Source of the DNA: Mallotus nudiflorus
Lineage: Eukaryota; Streptophyta; Magnoliopsida; Malpighiales; Euphorbiaceae
Direction of reading: 5' to 3'
NCBI GenBank assembly: GCA_947683625.1
Contig: CANTUR010000425.1
Coordinates: forward strand, 1,426,001-1,490,000
DNA length: 64,000 nt
The translations under genes were made by a program, and so were the position numbers. This document shows, piece after piece, positions 34,064 through 43,768 of the stretch; within the stretch, counting starts at the first letter, position 1, and each line of letters opens with the position of its first letter. The notes beneath the pieces are model-generated. The model was not told the DNA's origin. It saw only the letters and a list, made by a program, of their open reading frames with translations, and did not search any database.

Positions 34064-35190
34064 TTGTTTTATCATTCCTCAATGTAGCTTTATGCTACTA
34101 CAATCTATAATTGTTGGCAAGTTTTGAACAGCTGCAACCCTTTCGTTGTTTGCCTTTGACGCTACAGTTTGTAACTACTCACAACTTTTAATTTTGTTGC
34201 AATCCTTTTATTACTTATCGATGATTTTGGTCAGCTGCAACCTTTCATTGCTTGCTGGCTTTAATCGGCTACAACCCTTTCGTTGTTCACCATTGGATTT
34301 TGTAGTCCGTAACTACTCAAGGCTTTCGATTAGCTATAATCTCTTCCTTGCTCACTGATGTTTTCAATCAACTATAACCCTTTCATTGCTAGCTCTTAAT
34401 GTTGCAATTCGTAATTGCTCGCAATTTTGATTAGCTGCAATCCTTTCATTGCTAACCCTTGATGCTATAGTCTATAACTATTCGTATTTTTAGCTACAAC
34501 CCTCTCATTGCTTACTGATGATGTTGCAATCCATAATTGCTTATGCTTAACTGCAACCTTTTCATTGTTCACTAATGATGTTGCAATCCATAATTGCTTG
34601 CGATTACCTGCAACCCTTTCATTGCTCGCTGATGATGCTGTAATCCATAATTGTTCGTGATTAACTGCAATCCCTTCATTACTTACTATTGATGATGCAG
34701 TCTATAACTGCTCGTGATTAGTTGTAATCTTTTCATTGCTCGCTTATGATGTTGTAATCCATAATTGTTCATGATTAGTTATAACCCTTTCGTTGCTCAC
34801 TGATGATGTTGCAATTTATAATTGCTCGTGATTAGCTGTAACCCTTTCATTGCTCACTGATGATACTGCAATCCATAATTGCTCGTGATTAGCTGCAACC
34901 TTTCCATTGCTAGCCTTTGATGCTACAATCCATAACTATTGGCTGATTTTAATTAACTACAACCTTTTATTGCTCACCTTTGATGTTGCAATCCATAATT
35001 ACTTACAAATTAACTACAATCCTTTCATTGCTCACCTTTGATAATGCTACATTCTATAACTACTCATGATTAGCTGCAACCCTTACATTGCTCACCTTTA
35101 ATAATGCTATAGTCCATAACTGCTTGTGAACTGGCTATAATCCTTTCATTACTCGCTTATAATGCTGCAATCCATAATTACTCGCAATTT
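34064..35190 (-). repeat. 57-bp tandem array of element D, about 19 units
   Basis: In plus-strand text each unit is GCTGCAACCCTTTCATTGCT, CGCTGATGAT, then GCTGCAATCCATAATTGCTC and GTGATTA. The two halves are themselves similar, so the base repeat is about 28 bp arranged in dimers. Each half has short inverted arms: GCAAT and ATTGC around CCATA, or GCAA and TTGC around CCCTTTCA. Units at the left edge are longer and more degenerate. Element A has no such array. Confidence 0.88.
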
Positions 35191-35711
35191 TTATCTTTGG
35201 TTGTTTGATTTGAATGCTTTTAATTCTTTATGCTGATTGACTTTGAATTTTATTGTGTTGACTAACTCTACAACTTCGGTGCAATTCCTTATGGATTTGC
35301 AATTCCTATAGACTTGTTGAAGTTAGTTTCAATCATGATAAATGTACAAAAGTACGTTATAATATTGAAAATTCATGAGAAAATTCATCACTTTTTCACG
35401 AGATAGCGTGCACTCAACGAATCTTACTATTTTTTATTTTCATGATTGTCATTTATTTGCCATTTATAATGGTCATAGGCATCACTAACCTTCTTATACT
35501 GAGAGCATATCTTTTACAAGTGAAGAGCTTACTTCCATACCTAATTTTAGGGAGAATTTGCTAAACAAAACTCATGAAAATTGAACATAAACATATCAAA
35601 TTTTGAGTATCAAAATAGCCTTTGAATTATTTTTTGTACTTTCCTTCCTTATTCGAATATTCCCCCGCCTTTCTCATATTACTCAGCTTGGATATTTTTG
35701 GAAAGGTGCTT
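35191..35711 (-). other. Unassigned internal sequence of D
   Basis: 521 bp between the 57-bp array and the 5' LTR fragment. No frame, repeat or motif recognised. The right edge, where LTR homology begins with TTAATTACAAAAAGACCCCT, is the deletion junction. Confidence 0.5.
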
Positions 35712-35937
35712 TAATTACAAAAAGACCCCTGAAATAAATTAAAATTTTCAATTAGGTATGAAAGGTATTACAATTAAGTCCTTAAAAACTAATGAAACTC
35801 TTTATTAAAACGCATTCAAACTTTTGAGGTTTGAAACTTCAAGTGTTGAAGACCTACTTATAACATTTTCATCATTGGATTCCTTTGTTCCATCCATATT
35901 TTATTATCTCGAAATTGGGTGTTTACACCTTCAATTA
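35712..35937 (-). repeat. Element D 5' LTR fragment
   Basis: It matches the first 226 bp of the D 3' LTR (for example AGGGGTC, TTTCAATTAGGT and TCATTGGATTCCTTT blocks) and ends GGGTGTTTACA on the plus strand. Everything downstream in LTR sense is deleted. Confidence 0.82.
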
Positions 35938-36839
35938 ATCCATTGATTAATTGTATAGTGTGCTTATCCTTCATCTTCAGTGGGCAAGACTGTAGATGAT
36001 GAGGTTGATAAATCAAGGCATTGGTAGGGGGATTAAGTAGACTCAATTTCTCCTATAGCCAAATCTTAAAAAAAAAAAGAAGCTACATACCTAAAGGAGA
36101 AGTAAACTGCCTGAGAATCGATTCTGAATCTTAAAATTATCTAATCTAATAATAGTTTCAACAAGTATGATAGGCACAGGGTTAGCTCCAGCTTCCATTT
36201 ATTCTAGGATACCGATAATCTTTATGTCAGCATCTCCATAAGATGCCACTAACAGAAATTGGGCATACAAGCAGAAAGAGACAGTCCTAATCCAGGCAAT
36301 ATTGTTCTTGTCCATAGTCTCAAAAGAAGTAATCAATGAAGAAAGGTTGATAACATTAGAGTTATGTGCATACATATAGATGTCATTAGTCTATCGGGAC
36401 CTACATTTCAAGATCAGGAAGAGCAATCACAGTAGTTGAGTCTAAAGAATAACCAATAATAGCAATAAGCTCTTCGATTAATGGACATAGTTCTTATCTA
36501 TTAAATTTAAACTCATGGTCCTTAACATCCCAGAAGGCGGCGATAATATGAAGAAAATTTAGGTCTATTTTTAGATGTTAAAGGGACTTCAAGGATTTGA
36601 CATGAAAGGGTAACAGTCTGTTCCAATCATTTCCACCGAGGCCTTTAAGGACTTTCTTCATCAAATTAAGGGTAGCTTGTGTCATGATGAAAGCCAATAA
36701 AAGAAGGATAGGAGATAATCCTTTAGGCAAGCTCCTTATATAGACACAAAGGTTAATATGGATGGGATTAGGATTTTATGTTTTTAGGATCAAAGTAAGG
36801 TCAGGAATCAAGATGGAAAAGAGTGAAGAACGGGAGCTG

Positions 36840-36985
36840 AATTTCTGATTGAAAATTTAGAATTCCGATTGGAATTCTAGAAATCCTATAGGAAATCTAG
36901 AATTTCAATCAGAATTCCAAAAATCCAATTGAAAATCTATAATTCCAATTAGATTTCCTAGATTTCTGATAAAAAAAAAGACTTT
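36840..36985. repeat. Dyad motif cluster inside the antisense gene
   Basis: Consecutive units such as AGAATTCCGATTGGAATTCT, AGAAATCCTATAGGAAATCT and AGAATTTCAATCAGAATTCC, each near-palindromic and about 21-24 bp apart. The design is the same as the LTR dyad arrays, but this lies in the antisense gene. Confidence 0.65.
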
Positions 36986-39254
36986 AGAGTTTGATCTAAA
37001 AAAAAAGTCCATAATCCATTCATAAAAGGTGAAATAGTTCTGAAACATTTGAAGTATAGTCATGCAAGCACAAGATATAAAGATTAGTCATCCTGAGCTC
37101 CAATGTTTGGCTAAGGACTCTACCCTCTAGCTGGATCGTTACTCTGATCTGGGGGCATAGAAGTCCCAGCATCATGATCATCAAAGCTAAGACCAGCAAA
37201 CTATTTATGAAGCCTCTCGTTCTCACGCTCCATATCCCCAATATAACTCTATTGCATCAAGAATAGTTACTATTATGCATATCATACACAACATGCATAC
37301 ATTTGTATACTTGTTGTAAATACTAACCCTCCAACTATCTATGATTTATATAGTAAATAATCTCTAGGATGAGGCGAGTCCATACAAATACTCTGCCTGT
37401 GTTTGAGGGATCTGTAAAATAACATATACTAATTCAGCAGCAAGTGTTAGTTTATGCAGGATTGGAAATGAAAAATGCAGTTAAATATGAAGTATCAGGA
37501 GGAGAAAAGCTAGGAATTTTAGCTATAGCAAAATACATGTGCTACTCAATAGGGGTCTGCACCATAGGAGCCTAGTAATACATAGACCTATTAAGTGGGG
37601 GAACATCGCCTGGAATGGTACTCGAGGAAGTATTACCTTGAGCAGCTCCACTATGCTGAGTTTGCTCAACCTCCTACTCAGTCCTCTTAGCATCATCCTC
37701 AGTCTCCTCCTCCATAGCAATATCAGTAGTTTCTTCAACTTGTACAAAAAAGGGCCAATGTCATTTGCAGTGATGAAAGAGACAAAGTAAAATGGTAATA
37801 GTGAGGAATAATGACAAAAAGCATACCTTAGCTAGGTCTATAGGAACCTGCTCTAGGAGATTCTCTCAAATATACTCCTAATAGTGATGAGAACACTTGA
37901 GTAGAGTCAAAGCGTCATATCCCTCAAGAGCTGCTCTAAGCTCAGGACCAGTTATGCTACAGCTCCTCAACATCAAAGAGGGAATAGAAGAAGGAACACG
38001 CCTCCTAGAAGGTCTTATATGCCAATGATAAATATGCTCACCAAGATACCATATCTGGCAACCATAACCAGGAAGCAAAATCCTCATAGTCTCAAGCCTC
38101 ATAGTTGTAGTCATGAAATCGTATTACTGGATGTCCTCAGCACCGACCAACCAATATGACTTGACCTGCAAACTCATTCAAATAAATTTATTTAACTTTC
38201 ATGATTGATTAAATACTAAAAATTAAATTTATTTTACCAAGTCCCACTCTAAGGAGTTCAACTGATCTCGATAAGTCTGTAAGTCATACTTGATGCTTCT
38301 GTAAGTCGTACTTGATGCTAGCTAAGTGAGAAGAACCCCATCTCTACATCAGAGGAAGATCCTTATTAAAGCTAATAACATTGAACCCTTAGATCACCTT
38401 GATCTCAATGGCCCAAATCTAAAAAATGAGAGATAGTTGAAATGAAAAGAAGGAGGTTGTAAAAGAGAAAAATTAAAAAAGGTACAAGACACATAAAAAA
38501 CATACATGCAAGACGTGCTAAAAGCCACACATCATCACGACACCTCTATAAATAGTATCCAATCTATAATAGAGATAAGTAAGAGTTATAGATCCTTAAT
38601 CAAAAGTAGTAACTCTAGCAAGATCCTAAAGGGGACTGAGAAGAGCAATGATAACCTCATGACCAGTCTCACAGAAGAGGGTAGTGCCTAGCAGTATCAA
38701 TAAGAATCATCTCACTTTCTGAAGGATCTGACGAGGTGTGGTGGTGGGTAATCTCTTAAAACCCTGAACAAGAGAAGAAAGAAGCACGTTCTTTTGATTC
38801 ATTCATGTTAGAACAAACTCGAGCAAGTCGTAAACATAGTGACTCCTAGCATCCTCTGGAAGAGTACAATAGTGGATATCAAAGGGAACCAAAATGCCCC
38901 CAAAAGTGATCCCAGTAATGGCAGAGAAGCTCGTAGGGAAATATTCAACTTATACTCTCATGTGTGGAAGGTATAAGTGGTATCCATTCACCTCTTGATA
39001 AAAGCAAAAAAGTGAATAGTGGTCTAACTTACATTGAGCAGTTGGTAGAGCAACAATGAAGCATCGAAAGCTAGATGCCCATATATGATATTCTACCTCT
39101 CTAGATAAATCATGAAAGAGTTCCTAAGCTAAGTGAAAGAAACTCCAGAACTTCAATGGTTTCTAAATAAAATTCAAAATATAAGAGGATTACTTTCTTC
39201 ATAAACTCTTGATTTTCATCTATTTTAATTTTTTTCTAAAAAAATGGATCGGAA

Positions 39255-39385
39255 GACTGGGTTTCTAATAAAAAATCTAGAATTTCGATTGAAAATTCAG
39301 ATTTTCGATTGGATTTCCAGATTTCCAATTGAAAATCTAGAGTTCTAATTCGGATTTCAGATTTTTGACAAGAAATCTGACTGCA
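39255..39385. repeat. Second dyad motif cluster inside the antisense gene
   Basis: Units such as AGAATTTCGATTGAAAATTC, AGATTTTCGATTGGATTTCC and AGATTTCCAATTGAAAATCT follow one another. They lie just upstream (gene sense: downstream) of the first antisense exon candidate, so perhaps in an intron. Confidence 0.6.
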
Positions 39386-39749
39386 ATTTTATCAGTCTTT
39401 TATAATATATAAATACTAGTTTTTTAAAATTTTGTCTCCAGATTAACAAATTCATATAATTTTATTTAATTTTGTATACCAAAAATTCTATACTTGTATG
39501 CATGAATATGTTAATTTATACATTGACAGGAAAATATCTTTTTGTAGAATCAAAGACAGAAGAAAAATTTACCTCATCTCCAGCGTGTGAGGATCTGTGG
39601 AGGTGCAAGCAAGTCAAAGAGAGCACCTCTTCCCCTTCATTGAGCCCTAGATTATTTTGAGGAAAATGTAGTTGAGATATGATCAGATTTGATTGCCTGG
39701 AGCTACTTCTATATAGTCTGCGTCCTGGATGAGCCATAAGATTAGACAA

Positions 39750-40026
39750 ATTTCATATTAAAGATCATATTAAAGAATGATTGAAGAAATTAGGTTTCAA
39801 AATCAAGAGAAATGAAAAGAAAAAAAAATGAAAGGGATGGGAAATGAAGAAATGAATCGGCAAAATGCAAAATTTATTTTAAAGTGGGAAACATCCATTT
39901 TAGTCCCTTAACTTTATTTATGTTCAAGTCCCCAATACCTTTCTTAAAATTTAGTCCTAAATTGCAAAGCTACATGATTTGATAATCCATTAAATTATCA
40001 AATTGTCAGCATAAAAGAAGGCAACG
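39750..40026 (-). other. Non-coding region upstream of the antisense gene
   Basis: It carries TAGTCCCTTAACTTT and similar A/T-rich text. Being just upstream of the antisense gene, it could hold that gene's promoter; I see no clear TATA box. Confidence 0.35.
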
Positions 40027-41256
40027 CTATACGACTGAGTATAATCAACATTATACGACTAAGTATGATATATCCTTTTAATTCGGACTACACGATCAAG
40101 TATAGTCAACATTGTACGACCGAGTACAATGCATCCCTTAAATCCATACTATACGACCGAGTATGATGTATCCTTTCAATCTATACAATCGAGTATAGTC
40201 GATATTGTACAATCGAGTACAATGTATTCTTTTTATCCATACTATACAACCGAGTATAGTCAACATTGTATGACCGAGTACAATGTATCTTTTCAGTCAG
40301 TACTATATGACCAAGTACAATGTATCTTTTCAGTCACTACTATACGATCGAGTATAGTTAACATTATACGATTGAGTGTGATGTATCCTTTCAATTTGGA
40401 CTATACGACCGAGTATAGTCAACATTGTATGACTGAGTACAATGTGTCCTTTCAATCCAGACTATGCGACCGAGTATAGTTAACATCATATGACTGAGTG
40501 TGATGTATCCTTTTAATCCAGACTATATGACTGAGTATAGTCAATATCATACGATCGAGTGTGATGTATCCTTTCAACCCAGACTATACGACCGAGTATA
40601 GTCAACATCATACGACCAAGTGTGATGTATCCTTTTAACCTAGACTATACAACCGAGTATAGTCGATATTGTACGATCGAGTACAATGTATCCCTTCAAT
40701 CCAGACTATACGACTGATTATAGTCAGCATCAAACGACTGAGTGTGACGTATCCTTTCAACCCAGACTATAGGACCGAGTATAGTCAACATTGTATGACT
40801 GAGTATAATGTATCCCTTCGATCCAGACTATACGACTAAGTATAGTCAACATCATATGACTGAGTGTGATGTATCCCTTTTAACATGTGCTACACAACTG
40901 AGTATAGTCGACATTGTACAATTGAGTACAATGTATACCTTCAATCCAAACTATACAACCGAGTATAATGTATCCCTTCAATCTAGACTATATGACCGAG
41001 TATAGTCAATATCATACGATAGAGTGTGATGTATCCTTTCAATCTATACTATACGACCGAGTATAGTTGACATTGTACAATTGAGTACAATGTATCCTTT
41101 CAATCGAGACTATACGATAGAGTATAGTCAACATTATACGATCGAGTATAATGTATCTTTTCAGTCAGTACTATATGACTGAGTATAGTCAATATCATAC
41201 GACTGAGTGTGATGTATCCTTTCAAATCAATGCTATACGTCCAAGTATAGTGTTTC
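40027..41256 (+). repeat. Hairpin tandem array of element A, about 20 units of 60-63 bp
   Basis: Each unit contains a first stem-loop with arms GACTATAC and GTATAGTC around GACCGA, then a second with arms ACATTGTAC and GTACAATGT (or ACATCATAC and GTGTGATGT) around the same loop, then ATCCTTTCAATCCA. Stem changes are paired. It sits between the antisense gene and the 3' LTR, the place where large Tat elements are known to have hypervariable 3' UTR repeats. The frames at 40,129-40,479 and 40,808-41,005 are by-products of the repeat. Confidence 0.92.
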
Positions 41257-41438
41257 CTCATATGTTTTAGGATTATGCCTAGTATTGTAGGCAACTTAAG
41301 CATTCATTGTGAACTGAGGATTGCTTGCAGGCAAAAGCCTCAAGGAGCAGAAGTATCTAAACTTTTGTTCCTAAAAAAATTATGTGTTTATTTTCTTTGT
41401 CGCAATTCATTAAGTAAACGAGGACAAAGACGAGCAAC
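41257..41438 (+). other. 3' UTR and polypurine-tract region of element A
   Basis: Non-coding and homologous in inverted orientation to 31,406-31,593. It ends GACAAAGACGAGCAAC directly before the 3' LTR, a decayed polypurine tract. Confidence 0.7.
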
Positions 41439-42014
41439 TGTAAACACCTAATTTTGAGATGATGAAGAGTGGATGTGATAGAGGACTCCGATGATGAAAA
41501 TATTATAAATAGGTCTTTAATACTTGAAGTTTAAAACCTCAAAAGTCTAAATGTATTTTCAAATGAGTTTAATTGGTTTTTTTAAAGACTTAATTGTAAT
41601 GTTTTTTAGGACCTATTTAAAAAGTTTAAATTCTTTCAGGGGTCTTTTTGTAATTAAAAAAAGAGATCGGAATTCTGTAATTCTGATTAGAATTACGCAA
41701 TTCTGATTGGAATTATGTAATTTCAGTAGGAATTACATAATTACACAATCAAACCAAATTATGTAATTTTGTTTGATTTTTTATTTTATTTTTATTTTAT
41801 CTCAGTAAAAAATTTAGTTTCCTAAATTTTGATTGGTCAAATAGTATTTATCTAAATTTTCAAGAAACTAAAGCCCTTTTAAAATCAAAACTCTGTGAAA
41901 AACAAGTCATAGTAGGATGCATTTTTTAGCTAGGTTTTTCCTATAAAAGACCAGCTTGAGCTCTCATAAAAAGGGGGAATACATAAAAAAAACAAAACAC
42001 ACACACACATAGAC

Positions 42015-42062
<48 letters not shown>

Positions 42063-43768
42063 AACAAGGGGACTTTCTTTGGAGGACCTTTCTTTTTCCT
42101 ACACTTTTTTAGCTTTTGGCAGTACACAAAAAAAATATATTTTCTGTGATTTATTGGTTTTCTTTTGAAGCAAGGAGCAATAGACTTTTGAGAAGAATAA
42201 TAAGTTTTTGTAGACCTACTTAACGTACAATGGTGATTTATCCTAGTATGAGGGGCAACTCATACTGCATCCATAATCATCATCTTCTTTCCTCTTTTCT
42301 TTTATTTTTATTTAATTTTATTATTTTGATTTTATTAAATTTCAATTTTATTAAATTCTTATTGTTATTTTATTTACTAAGGTGATTATGGAGGAGATTA
42401 CATAATGATCTTGCTTGGAGAACAAAATCTATAAAGGTCTATAGAATGCCATAGATTAAACTTTATAGCTATATATAGTTTTTAGATTTTTTATTTAGTT
42501 GTTTATTTTTTTTTATTTTTTTTGTTTTATTATTTTTGGGATTGTGTTAATTTTTCTTTTTTTATTATTTTTAATAGCTCATTGTAATAGCCCCAGTAGT
42601 GGGAATAATGAAATCATATATGTGTGATTGTGTGTTTTATTAATTGGTTAGTAAAATTAGTGTTTCAATTAGGTAATTAATTAAAATTAATGGCTATAGA
42701 AATCATTAGGGATCATTTAATTAAAATTGAATTAGATTTAAGTGGATTGAATTAGGTTGCTTGATTGATTATTTTATTTTATGTTTGTTTAGAGTCAATT
42801 TAATTAAATTAGGGTTTTTAGAATAAGTTTGATTAATTGTTTTATCTTTTATTTGATTTTTTTTGGTTATTTTCTTATGTTTTTGGGCTTGTTTATTTGT
42901 GTTTGTATGTTTTGGGCTCTAAGCTCATGTTAGGCTTTAACCTATTTAAATAAGTTTAGGTTTTTTTTTTTATGTTTAATTAATAAAAATGCATCTTTAG
43001 GCCCATAATTAATTAGATTTATGATAGAGATAACTTAGACCCATTTAGTTAATTTAGACATAGGCTAACCTAATTTAATTAATTTAGACTTAGCCCATTT
43101 AATTTAATTTTTTTCCATAATTTGTAGATTTAAGATCACTTTAGAAATAAAACGTGTAGAACTAGGCCCACTAATTTAAAATACTTTATAATTTGTAGAT
43201 TTAGACTCATTTTAAAATTAAAATAAATAGATTTAGTTTCATTTAATTCAAATTGAATAGAAATTAGGCCCACTAGTCTTTAGGCTCACTTGTAAATTAA
43301 AACATGTAGATTTAACCCATTTAATTAAAATTCATATAGATTTAACCCATTTAATTAAAATTCATATAGATTAGACTAACTTAGGGATTGTTGATTTAAA
43401 TGAGTGTATTATTTAGACGTATTTTTCATTACTAGTATACGTGGAGTTGATTGTTTTAAATAAGGGTTTATATGAATTGCATGTAAATAAAGGGTAAGAT
43501 AGTAATTCATAAAGTAATTCTAAATGAACACGAGACTGAAAGAAGTTGGTATTCCGTATTCAAAATCTCCTAGTTGTGGTGCTGGCTTTCTTTTAGAGAA
43601 TCGAGTACCACCATTTTTTTATTTATCCCAGTTATTACCCTGGGTGGCGACTCCTCATCTTCACACCATGTCTTTATGGCAATGGTTAGTATATTCTCTA
43701 GAGCCCTGATTTCAAATAGTATAATGGTTGTTAAGATTTTAGGCACATGTTAAATCCCGTAGTCTACA
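41439..43768 (+). repeat. Element A 3' LTR
   Basis: 2,330 bp, TGTAAACACCTAATTTTGAG to CCCGTAGTCTACA, followed by AAACT. Landmarks: dyad array 41,660-41,770, TATAAAAG 41,942-41,949, (GA)n 42,017-42,061, GCCCCAGTAGTGGGAATA island 42,591, AGGCCCA block 42,900-43,330. It has a local duplication at 43,310-43,375 (TTTAACCCATTTAATTAAAA twice). Frames at 41,930-42,127 and 43,524-43,709 are chance. Confidence 0.92.
42017..42061 (+). repeat. (GA)n microsatellite in the A 3' LTR leader
   Basis: About 22 GA units about 70 bp downstream of the TATA box. The 5' LTR has only a short GAGAGAGAG there, so the run expanded after insertion or differs by slippage. Confidence 0.95.

Larger units (their letters stand above)
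29242..35937 (-). mobile_element. Element D: internally deleted A-family element
   Basis: D runs minus-strand: 5' LTR fragment at 35,712-35,937 (first 226 bp of the LTR), 35,191-35,711 unassigned, two tandem arrays, a 3' UTR, polypurine tract and a near-complete 3' LTR at 29,242-31,405. Gag and pol are missing, as if deletion joined the 5' LTR to the 3' region. The flanks are CCTTT (29,237-29,241) and CCTTC (35,938-35,942), a duplication with one transition. The antisense gene of A continues on both sides. Solo LTR C2 lies inside. Confidence 0.82.
28791..39749 (-). pseudogene. Antisense plant-mobile-domain gene relic in element A (split by element D)
   Basis: It reads opposite to gag-pol, from about 39,749 down to 35,938, then 29,241 to 28,791, interrupted by D. 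The best part, 39,110-38,400, reads FIKRWMDTTYTFH, FPTSFSAITGITFGGILVPF, YCTLPEDARSHYVYDLLEFV, LLSSLVQGFKRLPTTTPRQI, FLLILLGTTLFCETGHEVII, FDWGSITLTYLYYRLDTIYR, then GVVMMCGF. This is the aminotransferase-like plant mobile domain (PMD) that Tat elements carry in antisense. Downstream pieces at 38,110-37,880 (GPELRAALEGYDALTLLKCS) and 29,028-28,846 (EWNMHSDPDMTTNDNYKAWV) are C-terminal. A/T-rich gaps between them look like introns. Stops throughout. Confidence 0.72.
16772..43768 (+). mobile_element. Element A: 27-kb Tat-type gypsy retrotransposon with nested insertions
   Basis: LTRs at 16,772-19,024 and 41,439-43,768 share ends and order of motifs. In a stretch of about 180 bp around 17,912 and 42,590 I count about 8 mismatches. 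The flanks are AAACA and AAACT (4 of 5 match), and the B LTR continues on both sides. Internal order: primer-binding site, gag, protease, G-patch-like segment, RT, RNase H, archaeal-type RNase H, integrase, antisense plant-mobile-domain gene, tandem hairpin array, 3' LTR. Solo LTR C1 (19,962-22,079) and element D (29,242-35,937) are inserted in it. Without them A would be about 18 kb. Confidence 0.9.

Noticed and set aside
34064..35190. Regular repeats that could suggest a CRISPR array
   Set aside because: Units are directly adjacent with no unique spacers, in an obviously plant genome; it is a tandem repeat.
40129..40479. 116-codon open frame
   Set aside because: It lies wholly inside the hairpin tandem array; the translation is a repeat artefact whose period follows the DNA unit.
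16772..43768. Classification of element A as a true Ogre
   Set aside because: Size and protein sequence fit, but the extra ORF1 expected between primer-binding site and gag is absent, and an intron between protease and RT was not seen. Kept as Tat-type.
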